The notes below the pieces were generated by a model. The model saw nothing but the letters and a program-made list of their open reading frames with translations. It was not told the origin of the DNA and made no database searches. The position numbers were made by a program, and so were the translations under genes. Positions 41,787-51,135 of a stretch of DNA of 64,000 nucleotides are shown here, piece by piece. The stretch's first letter is position 1. Each line of letters begins with the position of its first letter. This DNA comes from Allobosea sp. Leaf344 (GTDB lineage: Bacteria > Pseudomonadota > Alphaproteobacteria > Rhizobiales > Beijerinckiaceae): contig NZ_LMRT01000014.1 of assembly GCF_001426225.1 (NCBI RefSeq), positions 213,514 to 277,513 of the forward strand, written 5' to 3'.

Positions 41787-44012
41787 ATGGGCATGATGCG
41801 GCAATACGAGCTCGTTGACAGGGTCAGGAGCTACAATCCCAATACTGACGAAGACATGCTCAACCGGGCCTATGTCTATGCCATGCGCGCGCATGGAACG
41901 CAGAAGCGCGCCTCCGGGGACCCGTTCTTCGCCCATCCGCTCGAGGTCGCGGCGCTCCTCACCGATCTCAAGCTCGACGACGCCACCATCGTCGCGGCGG
42001 TGCTGCATGATACGGTCGAGGACACGGCCGCCACGCTCGAAGAGATCGAGGGCATGTTCGGTCCGGAGATCCGCCGGCTGGTCGACGGGCTGACCAAGAT
42101 CAAGAAGCTCGACCTGGTCTCGAAGAAGGCGGTCCAGGGCGAGAATTTCCGCAAGCTGCTGCTCGCCATCGTCGACGATGTCCGTGTCCTGCTGGTCAAG
42201 CTCGCCGACCGCCTGCACAATATGCGCACCCTGCACTTCGTGCCGCCGGAAAAGCGGCTGCGCATCGCCGAGGAGACCCTGGAGATCTATGCCCCGCTGG
42301 CCGGGCGGATGGGCATGCAGGAGCTGCGCGAGGAGCTGGAGGAGCTCGCCTTCCGCCACATCAAGCCCGAAGCCCATGCCACGGTGACGAAGCGGCTGGA
42401 GGAGGTGACCGAGCGCGAGGGCAAGGTCATCGGCATCGTCGAGAGCGATCTGAAGGAGAAGCTCGCCGCGCGTGGCATCCAGGCGCAGGTCTCCGGACGG
42501 CGCAAGCGGCCCTATTCCATCTGGAAGAAGATGGAGCGGAAATCGGTGTCCTTCGAGCAGCTCTCGGATATTTTCGGCTTCCGCGTCATCGTCGAGCAGC
42601 CGGAGGATTGCTACCGCGTCCTCGGCATCGTGCACATGACCTGGCCGATGGTGCCGGGCCGCTACAAGGACTACATCTCGACCCCCAAACAGAACGACTA
42701 CCGCTCGATCCACACCACGGTGGTCGGCCCCGGCCATAGCCGCGTCGAACTGCAGATCCGCACCGATACGATGGACCGGATCGCGGAATACGGCATCGCC
42801 GCCCATGCCCATTACAAGGATGGCCGCACCACCGAGATCATGCAGTTCGGCGACGAGAGCCGGGCCTATCAATGGCTGCGCCGCACCGTCGACCTGCTCG
42901 CCGAGGGCGACAGCCCCGAGGAATTCCTCGAACACACCAAGCTCGAGCTCTTCCACGACCAGGTCTTCTGCTTCACGCCGAAGGGCCGGCTGATCGCCCT
43001 GCCGCGCGGCGCCACCCCGATCGATTTCGCCTATGCCGTGCATACCGATGTCGGCAATACCGCCGTCGGCGCCAAGATCAACGGGCGCATCGCGCCGCTG
43101 CTGACCGAGCTGCAGAATGGCGACGAGGTCGAGATCACCCGGGCGGAGGGCCAGGCACCGCCGGCCGCCTGGGAGGCGCTCGTCGTCACGGGCAAGGCGC
43201 GTGCCGCCATCCGCCGCGCCACCCGCGCCGCCGTGCGCCGGCAATATGCCGGCCTCGGCCGCCAGATCCTGGAGCGGGCTTTCCACCGCGCGGAACGGCC
43301 CTTCAACGACGACAAGCTCAAGGCCGCGCTGAAGCGGCTGGCGCGCACCGGCGTCGACGACGTGCTGGCCGCCGTCGGCCGCGGCGAAATGTATTCCGGC
43401 GATGTGGTCAAGGCCGTCTACCCCGATCTCGAACCGGAAAAGCGGGCGGCCTCCGATGCCAAGGCGGCGGGCCTGGGCGCGCCGGCCGGCAAGGGCTGGT
43501 TCGAGCTGCGCAAGGGCGACAACCTCAAATTCAAGCTGCCGGGCGAGGGGCCCGATGCGGTCGCCATCCCGATCCGCGGGCTCGGCGGCGATCTGCCGGT
43601 GCGTTTCGCGCCCGATGGCGGGGCCGTGCCGGGGGACCGCATCGTCGGCATCCTGACCCCCGGCGAGGGCGTGACGATCTATCCGATCCAATCCTCCGCT
43701 CTGGCCGCCTTCGACAATGAGCCGGAGCGCTGGCTCGACGTGCGCTGGGACCTCGACGACAAGGCGCCGCAGCGCTTTCCCGCCCGCATCGCCCTGAAAT
43801 CGATCAACGAGCCCGGCTCGCTGGCGCAGATCACCACCACCATCGCCGAGCATGGCGGCAATATCGACCAGGTCCAGATGGTCCGGCCCAATCCGGATTT
43901 CACCGACGTCACCATCGACCTCACGGTCTGGGATTTGAAGCATCTCAGCGCCATCATCAGCGAGCTGCGCGAGAAGCGGGTGATCAGCCGGGTCGAGCGG
44001 GTGGTCGGGTAG
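41787..44012 (+). CDS. rsh: Bifunctional (p)ppGpp synthetase/hydrolase
   Basis: This 741-residue RelA/SpoT homologue makes and degrades the alarmone ppGpp. The HD hydrolase domain is intact (HPLEVAALL near 51, HDTVED near 75, KLADRLHNMRTL near 140), as is the synthetase domain (RPYSIWKKM near 240, YKDYISTPKQNDYRSIHTTV near 293-312). TGS (FCFTPKGRLIALPRGATPIDFAYAVH, about 392-418) and a C-terminal ACT domain (SINEPGSLAQITTTIAEHGGNI, about 672-693) follow. As in most alphaproteobacteria it is likely the only long RSH enzyme. Confidence 0.95.
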   Translation: MGMMRQYELVDRVRSYNPNTDEDMLNRAYVYAMRAHGTQKRASGDPFFAHPLEVAALLTDLKLDDATIVAAVLHDTVEDTAATLEEIEGMFGPEIRRLVDGLTKIKKLDLVSKKAVQGENFRKLLLAIVDDVRVLLVKLADRLHNMRTLHFVPPEKRLRIAEETLEIYAPLAGRMGMQELREELEELAFRHIKPEAHATVTKRLEEVTEREGKVIGIVESDLKEKLAARGIQAQVSGRRKRPYSIWKKMERKSVSFEQLSDIFGFRVIVEQPEDCYRVLGIVHMTWPMVPGRYKDYISTPKQNDYRSIHTTVVGPGHSRVELQIRTDTMDRIAEYGIAAHAHYKDGRTTEIMQFGDESRAYQWLRRTVDLLAEGDSPEEFLEHTKLELFHDQVFCFTPKGRLIALPRGATPIDFAYAVHTDVGNTAVGAKINGRIAPLLTELQNGDEVEITRAEGQAPPAAWEALVVTGKARAAIRRATRAAVRRQYAGLGRQILERAFHRAERPFNDDKLKAALKRLARTGVDDVLAAVGRGEMYSGDVVKAVYPDLEPEKRAASDAKAAGLGAPAGKGWFELRKGDNLKFKLPGEGPDAVAIPIRGLGGDLPVRFAPDGGAVPGDRIVGILTPGEGVTIYPIQSSALAAFDNEPERWLDVRWDLDDKAPQRFPARIALKSINEPGSLAQITTTIAEHGGNIDQVQMVRPNPDFTDVTIDLTVWDLKHLSAIISELREKRVISRVERVVG

Positions 44013-44020
44013 CGGCGGGC

Positions 44021-44866
44021 TCAGCCGGCGCGGAACGCCGCCGCCAATTCCCGGAGCAGCGCCCGGGCGCGCGGCGTCGCCAGCTGACTTCGCATCACCA
44101 CGCAGGAGCTGCCGAGTTCGGGCAGGCCCCAATCCCGCCCGATCTCGACCGTGCCCGGCGGCGCCAGCCGCGTTGCCAGCGGCGCGATGCCGAGCCCGCC
44201 GGCGATCGCGGCCAGCACGGCCGCCATGCCGCCGCCGATGAAGGCCTCGCGCCAGGCCAGGCCGGCGCGGTCCAGCGCCGCCATCCCGTGCTGGCGCAGC
44301 CAGCAATCCGGCATCAGGCTGATCAGCGGCAGCGGCTCACCCGGCCGGCGTGGCAGCCGCTCCGCCGCGAACCAGCCGAATCCATCCTCACGCAGCACCT
44401 CGCCCGTCCGGCCGGGGGTGAGGCGGCGGATGATCACGACATCGAGCTCGCCGCGCTCGAAAGCGGCCTCCAGCGCCAGCGACGGCTCGATCCGCAGGGT
44501 CAGCAGCACATCCGGATGGGAGGATGCCAGCCGCGCCAGCAGGGTGGGGATCTCGGCACCGACCGCCTGCTCGCTGATCCCGATCGCCATGCGCTCGGGC
44601 GCCGTCTCGAAAACCGAGGCCGCCTTGCCATGTGCAGCCATCAGCTCCCGCGCGGCGGGGACGAAGCGCTCGCCCTCGGGCGTCAGCCGGACGAGTCGCG
44701 GATGGCGCTGCAGCAGCATCTTGCCGAGCCGGTCCTCCAGTCGGCGGATGCGCGTGCTGACCAGGGATTGGGTGGTGCCCAGCGCCTCGGCCGCCCGGGT
44801 GAAACTGGCGAGATCGGCCGTGCGCAGAAAGGCCGCGACGGCTTCGGGGTCGAGGGCCTGCAGCAT
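44021..44866 (-). CDS. LysR-family transcriptional regulator
   Basis: This 281-residue protein has an N-terminal winged helix (DPEAVAAFLRTADLASFTRA then AAEALGTTQSLVSTRIRRLED) and a C-terminal effector domain from about residue 90. The ATG at 44866 was preferred to a TTG three bases earlier. It is transcribed divergently from the tautomerase-like gene with 115 bp between them, containing a CGCAT-CT-ATGCG dyad. By the usual LysR arrangement it should regulate that gene. Confidence 0.88.
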   Translation of the reverse strand: MLQALDPEAVAAFLRTADLASFTRAAEALGTTQSLVSTRIRRLEDRLGKMLLQRHPRLVRLTPEGERFVPAARELMAAHGKAASVFETAPERMAIGISEQAVGAEIPTLLARLASSHPDVLLTLRIEPSLALEAAFERGELDVVIIRRLTPGRTGEVLREDGFGWFAAERLPRRPGEPLPLISLMPDCWLRQHGMAALDRAGLAWREAFIGGGMAAVLAAIAGGLGIAPLATRLAPPGTVEIGRDWGLPELGSSCVVMRSQLATPRARALLRELAAAFRAG

Positions 44867-44895
44867 CAATCATCCCCTATCCGTATCTCTGATAT

Positions 44896-44907
44896 CGCAT
44901 CTATGCG
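44896..44907. promoter_or_regulatory. Dyad, candidate LysR operator
   Basis: CGCAT and ATGCG are separated by CT in the divergent promoter region of the LysR and tautomerase genes. It is the only clear dyad there. Confidence 0.4.
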
Positions 44908-44981
44908 GTTTTAGGATGATGAGGACAAGCCTATGGTCTCGACGTCTGCGGGCCGCGCCCGTGCCATCGCCGGAGATTTCC

Positions 44982-45365
44982 ATGCCCCTGATCCGCATCT
45001 CGCTGCGCCGCGGCCGCCCCGCCGCGCAGATCGCCGCCCTCGTCGACGGCGTCTACCGCGCCCTGCGCGCCACTTTCGAAGTTCCGGAGAACGATCTCTT
45101 CGCCGTCGTCCATCAGCATGAGGAGGGCGAGTTCATCGCCGATCCGCACTTCTTCGGCTTCCAGCGCTCCGACCAGATGGCGATCATCCAGATCACCGTG
45201 GCAAATACGCGCGGCGTCACCCAGAAGAAGGCGCTCTACGCCGCGATCGCAGCCAATCTGCAGCAGGATCCGGGCCTCAGGCCCGACGACATCTTCATCA
45301 ACCTGCTCGAGGTGAAGCGCGAGAACTGGTCCTTCGGCGGCGGCATCGCGCAATACGTCGCCTGA
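44982..45365 (+). CDS. Tautomerase family protein
   Basis: This 127-residue protein starts MPLIRISLRRGR, so Pro2 becomes the N-terminal catalytic base typical of 4-oxalocrotonate tautomerase relatives. The body (FEVPENDLFAVVHQHEEGEF and the C-terminal DIFINLLEVKRENWSFGGGIAQY) matches the longer MSAD/CHMI-like group of about 130 residues. GGAG lies before the ATG at 44982; a long upstream frame is antisense to the LysR gene. The substrate is unknown; the adjacent LysR regulator implies a small-molecule inducer. Confidence 0.85.
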   Translation: MPLIRISLRRGRPAAQIAALVDGVYRALRATFEVPENDLFAVVHQHEEGEFIADPHFFGFQRSDQMAIIQITVANTRGVTQKKALYAAIAANLQQDPGLRPDDIFINLLEVKRENWSFGGGIAQYVA

Positions 45366-45448
45366 CATCGCGCGCGGCGCGGGGCGTTCTGCACCCCAGA
45401 GGCTTTTCGGGCTGGAAACCGCAGCACCGATCGCCCTAGATGTCGGCG

Positions 45449-46192
45449 ATGGAATGGAGCGACGAGGCCACGATCATCGGCGTCCGGCGGCATGGCGAGA
45501 CGGCCGTGATCCTGGAGGCGATGACGCGACATCACGGCCGCCATCTCGGCCTCGTCCGCGGCGGCCGCTCCACCAGGCAGCAGCCGGTTCTTCAGCCCGG
45601 CAACGCGGTATCCCTGACCTGGCGCGGCCGGCTGGACGAGCATCTCGGCGAGTACAGGGTCGAGCTGCTCGCATCGCATGCGGCGCGGCTGATCGCGGCG
45701 CCGGTGGCGCTCTACGGGCTCGGCACGGTGGCGGCGCTGCTGCGGCTGCTGCCGGAGCGCGATCCGCATCCCGGCCTGCACGCGGCGCTCGCCGTGCTGG
45801 TCGCCCATCTCGACGAGCCGGCGCTGGCGCCGGCCCTGGTGATCCGCTTCGAGGTGGCGATGCTGGGCGAACTCGGCTTCGGGCTCGATCTCACCCGCTG
45901 CGCCGTCACCGGCTCGCCGGACGAGCTCAGCCACGTCTCCCCGAAATCCGGCAAGGCCGTTAGCCGCCGGGCTGCGCAGCCCTATCTCGACCGGCTGCTG
46001 CCGCTGCCGCCCTTTCTCGGCGAGGGGCAGGGCGCGCGCCAGCCGACGCCGGCCGATCTGGCGGCGGGCTTCGCGCTGACCGGGCATTTCCTGCGCCGCT
46101 ACGTCTTCGAGCCGCGCGGCTTGGCCGAGCCGCCCGAGCGCGCGCGGCTCGTCGATTTCGCCGCGCGCAACGGACCGGCCTCGCCGCCCTGA
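45449..46192 (+). CDS. recO: DNA repair protein RecO
   Basis: This 247-residue recombination mediator helps RecR load RecA onto SSB-coated DNA. The N-terminal OB fold ([21 protein letters not shown] then [12 protein letters not shown]) and helical C-terminus ([22 protein letters not shown]) are typical; the four zinc cysteines of some RecO proteins are absent, which is normal here. MEWSDEA at 45449 is the family-typical start; an ATG nine bases earlier is possible. Its last 94 bases overlap the DUF1003 gene end on the other strand. Confidence 0.92.
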   Translation: MEWSDEATIIGVRRHGETAVILEAMTRHHGRHLGLVRGGRSTRQQPVLQPGNAVSLTWRGRLDEHLGEYRVELLASHAARLIAAPVALYGLGTVAALLRLLPERDPHPGLHAALAVLVAHLDEPALAPALVIRFEVAMLGELGFGLDLTRCAVTGSPDELSHVSPKSGKAVSRRAAQPYLDRLLPLPPFLGEGQGARQPTPADLAAGFALTGHFLRRYVFEPRGLAEPPERARLVDFAARNGPASPP

Positions 46193-46890
46193 GCGCCGCG
46201 CAGCTCCTGCAGCAGCTCGATCTGGACCTGCTGGATCTCGGCCAGGCGTTGCCATTGCCGGTTGACCAGATGGTCCATCTTCTCGTGCAGATGCCGGATT
46301 TCCAGCTCCGCCTTCAGGTTGATCTGGTAGTCGTTGCGCGAGCGGGCGCGGTCCTTCGCCTCCTGCCGCTGCTGGCTCATCATGATCACCGGCGCCTGCA
46401 CCGCCGCGAGGCAGGACAGCGCGAGATTGAGCAGGATGAACGGGTAGGGATCGAAATGCGCGATGCCGACGATGTTGATCGCCATCCAGACCGCGAGGAT
46501 CAGCCCGAACGTGATCAGGAAGCGCCAGCTCCCGCCGAAACTGGCGACATGGTCGGCCAGCCTCTGGCCGAGCGTCCGGTCGCGGTCGATCTCGTCATCG
46601 GTGTTGCTGGTGATCAGCTCGGACGAGGACAGGCTCGCCGCCACCTGCCGGTCGAGCTCGCTCAGCTCGCCCCGCTCGCTCGCCAGCAGAGCGGTGACGT
46701 AGCGGGCGCGGTAGCCGGCGACCTGATCCTGCGCCACCAGCGCATGCGGCTCGAGCGCCGGGTGGTCGCGGCGGATCGCATCCGCCAGCGCCGGGCGCAG
46801 CGTGTCGAGCCGGACCAGTTCGCGCCGGGGCAGGGAGCGTCCCGTCAGGGCGCAGAGCGCCCGGTCATTGCCGATCTCATGGCTGCTCAT
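46099..46890 (-). CDS. DUF1003 domain-containing membrane protein
   Basis: This 263-residue protein has a cytoplasmic N-terminal part (about 1-110), two membrane helices (about 120-140 [19 protein letters not shown] and 150-170 [21 protein letters not shown]) and the DUF1003 core [27 protein letters not shown] followed by a coiled coil to about 225. The basic, low-complexity tail (about 232-263) is encoded antisense to the 3' end of recO. The ATG at 46890 has CGGAG upstream. The function of DUF1003 is not known. Confidence 0.88.
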   Translation of the reverse strand: MSSHEIGNDRALCALTGRSLPRRELVRLDTLRPALADAIRRDHPALEPHALVAQDQVAGYRARYVTALLASERGELSELDRQVAASLSSSELITSNTDDEIDRDRTLGQRLADHVASFGGSWRFLITFGLILAVWMAINIVGIAHFDPYPFILLNLALSCLAAVQAPVIMMSQQRQEAKDRARSRNDYQINLKAELEIRHLHEKMDHLVNRQWQRLAEIQQVQIELLQELRGAQGGEAGPLRAAKSTSRARSGGSAKPRGSKT

Positions 46891-47018
46891 GAGGCTCTCC
46901 GTCACAGCCGGGGCCGCCGGCCGATTTGATAAGGGGATATCGCCCGGCTCCCTTCTAGCGGGGCGATTCGCGCCGTGCGATAGAGGCGCGGACGAAATCG
47001 CATTGAGGTGATGCCGCC

Positions 47019-49262
47019 ATGGGGAAGCCGGTCGATCCGCCGCCGGAGGACGAGTCCGAGCGCATCGATCTGAAGACGGCGCTGGAAGAGCGCTATCTCG
47101 CCTATGCGCTCTCCACCATCATGCATCGCGCTCTTCCCGATGCGCGCGACGGTCTCAAGCCCGTGCATCGGCGGATCCTCCACGCCATGCGGCTGCTCCG
47201 GCTCGACCCCGGGCAGATGCACAAGAAATGCGCCCGCATCGTCGGCGACGTCATCGGCAAATTCCATCCCCATGGCGACCAGTCGGTCTATGACGCGCTG
47301 GTGCGCCTGGCGCAGGATTTCGCGCAGCGCTACCCGCTGGTCGACGGCCAGGGCAATTTCGGCAATGTCGACGGCGATAATGCCGCCGCCTATCGCTACA
47401 CCGAAGCGCGCATGACCGATGTGGCGCGGCTCCTGCTCGACGGGATCGAGGAGGATGCGGTCGATTTCCGCGACACCTATAATGGCGAGGACGAGGAGCC
47501 GATCGTCCTCCCAGCCGCCTTCCCGAACCTGCTGGCCAATGGCTCGCAGGGCATCGCGGTCGGCATGGCGACGGCGATCCCGCCGCATAATGCGGCCGAG
47601 CTGTGCGACGCGGCGCTCTATCTGATCCAGCACCTCGACACCGCGTCCGAACAGCTGATGACCTTCGTGCAGGGGCCGGATTTCCCCACCGGCGGCGTCA
47701 TCGTCGAGACCCGCGCCTCGATGGCGGAGACCTACCGCACCGGCCGCGGCGCCTTCCGCACCCGCGCGCGCTGGCAGAAGGAGGAGCTCGATCGCGGCGC
47801 CTGGCAGGTGGTCGTCACCGAGATCCCCTACATGGTTCAGAAGGGCCGGCTGATCGAGAAGATCGCCGAGCTGCTCAACGACAAGAAGCTGCCGCTGGTG
47901 GCCGATCTCCGCGATGAATCGGCCGAGGATATCCGCATCGTCATCGAGCCCCGCTCGCGCACCGTCGACGCCAATCTGATGATGGAATCGTTGTTCCGGC
48001 TGTCTGAGCTGGAAGCGCGCATCGCCATGAACATGAACGTGCTGACCGGCGGGCTGGTGCCGCGGGTGCTCGGGCTGAGCGAAGCGCTGCGCGAATGGCT
48101 GGAGCATCGCCGCACCGTCTTGCAGCGGCGCTCGCGCTTCAGGCTCGGCCAGATCGAGCGGCGGCTGGAGATCCTGCGCGGCCTGCTGATCGTCTATCTC
48201 GACCTCGATCGCGTCATCAAGATCATCCGGGAGGAGGATGAGCCGAAGGTCGAGCTGATGCGCTATTTCGAGCTCAGCGAAGTCCAGGCCAACGCCATCC
48301 TGGACACCAGGCTGCGCGCCTTGCGCAAGCTCGAGGAGATGCAGCTCAAGACCGAGCTGGACGAGCTGATCAAGGAAGAGGAGCAGATCCGCGCGCTGCT
48401 CGCCTCCGACGCCACCCAGTGGAAGCTGATCTCGCACGATATCCGCCAGGTGAAGAAGCTCTACGGGCCGGAAACCGCCATCGGCAAGCGCCGCACCAGC
48501 TTCGCCGACATGCCCGACACCACCGATATCGACCTCACCCAGGCGATGGTCGAGCGCGAGCCGGTGACGGTGGTGATCTCCAAGAAGGGCTGGATCCGCG
48601 CGCTGAAGGGCCATATCCAGGATCTCGGCACGCTCAGCTTCAAGGGCGACGACGCGCTGCGCACCGCCTTCTTCAGCGAGACGACGGCCAAGATCCTGGT
48701 GCTGGCCTCGAACGGCAAGGTCTTTACCCTCGACGTCGCCAGGCTGCCCGGCGGGCGCGGCTTCGGAGACCCGATCCGTCTGATGATCGAACTGGAGGAG
48801 ACGGCGGAGATCGTCTCGGCCTTCCCCTACCGGCCCGGCCTGAAGCTGCTGATGGTGACGACGGATGGGCGCGGTTTCGTGGCGCTGACCGACGAGGTGG
48901 TGGCCAATACCCGCAAGGGGCGCCAGGTGCTGAATGTCGACGCGCCGGCCGTAGCCCTGCTGGCCGTGCCGGCCGAGGGAGACCATGTCGCGATCATCGG
49001 CGAGAACCGCAAGCTGCTGTGCTTCCCGCTATCGGAGGTCGCGGAGATGGCGCGGGGCAAGGGCGTGCGTCTGCAGCGCTACAAGGATGGCGGCGTCTCC
49101 GATGCCAAGGTGTTCAGGCTGTCGGACGGGCTGACTTGGCGCGACACGTCCGGCCGCACCTGGACCGTGGCGCAGAACGAGCTGATGGAATGGCTGGGCC
49201 ATCGCGGCGAATCGGGCCGGCTCCCGCCGAAGGGCTTCCCGAAGAACAACCGCTTCGCCTGA
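47019..49262 (+). CDS. parC: DNA topoisomerase IV subunit A
   Basis: This 747-residue subunit cuts and religates DNA to unlink replicated chromosomes. The breakage-reunion domain contains [29 protein letters not shown] and the active-site Tyr127 in [10 protein letters not shown]; the C-terminal part (about 510-740) is the beta-pinwheel DNA-wrapping domain. At the positions equal to E. coli Ser80 and Glu84 it has Gln88 and Asp92. The absence of a full GyrA-box and the length favour ParC over GyrA. The partner parE is not in the window. Confidence 0.93.
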   Translation: MGKPVDPPPEDESERIDLKTALEERYLAYALSTIMHRALPDARDGLKPVHRRILHAMRLLRLDPGQMHKKCARIVGDVIGKFHPHGDQSVYDALVRLAQDFAQRYPLVDGQGNFGNVDGDNAAAYRYTEARMTDVARLLLDGIEEDAVDFRDTYNGEDEEPIVLPAAFPNLLANGSQGIAVGMATAIPPHNAAELCDAALYLIQHLDTASEQLMTFVQGPDFPTGGVIVETRASMAETYRTGRGAFRTRARWQKEELDRGAWQVVVTEIPYMVQKGRLIEKIAELLNDKKLPLVADLRDESAEDIRIVIEPRSRTVDANLMMESLFRLSELEARIAMNMNVLTGGLVPRVLGLSEALREWLEHRRTVLQRRSRFRLGQIERRLEILRGLLIVYLDLDRVIKIIREEDEPKVELMRYFELSEVQANAILDTRLRALRKLEEMQLKTELDELIKEEEQIRALLASDATQWKLISHDIRQVKKLYGPETAIGKRRTSFADMPDTTDIDLTQAMVEREPVTVVISKKGWIRALKGHIQDLGTLSFKGDDALRTAFFSETTAKILVLASNGKVFTLDVARLPGGRGFGDPIRLMIELEETAEIVSAFPYRPGLKLLMVTTDGRGFVALTDEVVANTRKGRQVLNVDAPAVALLAVPAEGDHVAIIGENRKLLCFPLSEVAEMARGKGVRLQRYKDGGVSDAKVFRLSDGLTWRDTSGRTWTVAQNELMEWLGHRGESGRLPPKGFPKNNRFA

Positions 49263-49307
49263 ACCCGGCGGCTGGCTCAGCAGCCGGCGGCGGCGCGCAT
49301 CACGCGC

Positions 49308-49934
49308 TCAGCGCAGATCCTGGCCGACGACGCCGACCTCGAGCCCGAGCGTCAGATTATGCGTCACCGCCCATTCGACGCCGGCCTTCGCCACCGGGCG
49401 AATGGCGAGGTCGCTGCGGTTGAAGGGGGCGGAGAAGGGCGTCGCCCCGTAGCGGATGCTCTCGTTCAGCGCCGCGGCGCCGACCTTGGTGTAGAGCAGC
49501 AGGTTCTCGTTCAGCAGCACGCCGGTCTTCACCTCGAAGGCGCCGGCGAAGTCGCGGGTATAGGCGACATTCCCGAAGCCCGGCGTGCCATAGCCGCCGA
49601 TGGCGGGCATGTATTCCAGCGCGCCGACCACGCCATAGACGAAATTGCCCTCGCGCTTCAGCGTTCCCGCCTCGAGCCCGATGGTCGGGCCGGCATGGGT
49701 GCCGAGGCGCTTCGAGCTGGTGACCTGGAAGCCGCTGGAGATCCGGGCGTAGGAGCCGTCCCATTTGACGCCGCCTGGCGCCAAAGTCGGCTCCGTCCAG
49801 GCGAAGGAGGGCAGGGCGGAGAAACCCCAATAGGGCAGGGCGACCTGCGCCTGGGCGCCGCTCGAGGCGAGTGTGGCCACACCCAGCGCAGCGCCGATCA
49901 GCGTCAATCTCACGATAGCCTGCCTCCGCATCAT
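49308..49934 (-). CDS. Outer-membrane beta-barrel protein
   Basis: This 208-residue protein has a signal peptide (about 1-30, ending AQAQ) and an eight-strand barrel pattern with alternating residues: GSYARISSGFQVTSS, GPTIGLEAGTL, FVYGVVGALEY, FEVKTGVLLNENLLLYTKVGAA and a C-terminal NLTLGLEVGVVGQDLR. It resembles small Omp25/Omp31-type surface proteins but lacks their usual terminal Phe. It is a single gene facing parC tail to tail. Confidence 0.75.
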   Translation of the reverse strand: MMRRQAIVRLTLIGAALGVATLASSGAQAQVALPYWGFSALPSFAWTEPTLAPGGVKWDGSYARISSGFQVTSSKRLGTHAGPTIGLEAGTLKREGNFVYGVVGALEYMPAIGGYGTPGFGNVAYTRDFAGAFEVKTGVLLNENLLLYTKVGAAALNESIRYGATPFSAPFNRSDLAIRPVAKAGVEWAVTHNLTLGLEVGVVGQDLR

Positions 49935-49998
49935 CGAGCTTCAGCCTAGCAGAGGGCGGTGCGATTGTCGCGGATTTGTGGCGGCTGTTCCCGGCGCC

Positions 49999-51015
49999 TC
50001 AGCTCAGCTTGGTCCGCAGCTTCAGGAAGCGCAGGGTCCGCTCGGCCGTCGCGGCGTCGAGCCTCGTGTAATCGCGCACCGCATCCTCGATGTCCTTGGC
50101 CTTGAACCGCAGTCGCCGCCCGCGCAGTTCCATCGCGGCCGAGAAGGCCGGCGCGCCGAGGCCGAGCGATTTGCAGGTCACGGCGATGCCGCTCGGATCG
50201 CGCTGCATCAGCACGCGCAGCGCCTGTTCCGGCGTGATCGCGGCGGCCTGCGCCAGCACCTGCGCCAGATGATAGGCACGGTCCTCCTCCGCCAGCATCG
50301 TCACGACATCGTCGAGCGAGCGGATGCCCGCGGTCAGATCCGCGAGCAGGAGCTTGACCTCCAGCCTCTGCTGGCGCGCCTGGCGGGCGAGGGTGCGCGC
50401 GGCCGCGACATTGCCGGCGGTGGGATCGGCCATCTGCTCGACGATGCGCAGGACCCGCTCCGCCCGCTGCGGCGCCAGGTCGATGCGCCGCGAGAGCGCG
50501 CCGGTGATGTCGGGATCGCCGCCGCCGCGCTGCAGCAGCGTGTCGAAACCCTGGTCGGAGAAGGTCGCGCCGCCATTCGAGCTGACGGTCTGCAGGACGT
50601 CGCGGTCGCCGCGCTCGACCAGGATATCGGTCAGGCCTTCCGACAGCCGGGCCCGTTCCGCGATCGCGACGAGATGGCGCTGCGACTGCGTCACCGCGAT
50701 CGCGGCGAGATCGGTATCCGAGAGCACTGGCGAGAGCTTCAGCACCAGCCGCGCCACATCGGCATCGGAATCATTGGCGAGGGTGATCGCGACATTGCGC
50801 GGAAGGGTCGGCACATCCGCCACCTGGCCAGCATAGCCGATCCGATCCTCCTGCCCCAGATGGACCAGGGATTGCGTGGCGATCTCTCCGTAATGCTCCT
50901 TGGACGCCTCGCTCGGGGCCTCGTCGAGCAGGAACAGGTCGGTCACCGCGTTCAGCAATTGCCGGCGCGCATCCGAAGACAGGTCAGCCGGCATCCGGCT
51001 CAGATCATGCAGCAT
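49999..51015 (-). CDS. DUF2336 domain-containing protein
   Basis: This 338-residue cytoplasmic protein is almost wholly helical with HEAT-like repeats; VPTLPRNVAITLANDSDADVARLVLKLSPVLSDTDL (about 68-103) is the DUF2336 signature region. No catalytic motif is visible. It is a lone gene; upstream is an AT-rich 120-bp region that probably carries its promoter. The domain is common in alphaproteobacteria and has no established function. Confidence 0.82.
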   Translation of the reverse strand: MLHDLSRMPADLSSDARRQLLNAVTDLFLLDEAPSEASKEHYGEIATQSLVHLGQEDRIGYAGQVADVPTLPRNVAITLANDSDADVARLVLKLSPVLSDTDLAAIAVTQSQRHLVAIAERARLSEGLTDILVERGDRDVLQTVSSNGGATFSDQGFDTLLQRGGGDPDITGALSRRIDLAPQRAERVLRIVEQMADPTAGNVAAARTLARQARQQRLEVKLLLADLTAGIRSLDDVVTMLAEEDRAYHLAQVLAQAAAITPEQALRVLMQRDPSGIAVTCKSLGLGAPAFSAAMELRGRRLRFKAKDIEDAVRDYTRLDAATAERTLRFLKLRTKLS

Positions 51016-51135
51016 AAATACCCCCAGCCCTTTGGCCGGGGTTCAATATCAGCACATTCCTTTGAAATTGGCTTAAGGCGAATTGCGAAAGTAAAGGGTA
51101 GACGAAAAAAACTGACGCGACGGAAGATCGCTCGC

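Noticed and set aside
41670..44306. 878-codon minus-strand frame opposite rsh
   Set aside because: Antisense shadow of the rsh gene; no domain and no ribosome site.
46902..48986. 694-codon minus-strand frame opposite parC
   Set aside because: Antisense shadow; composition follows the third-position GC bias of parC.
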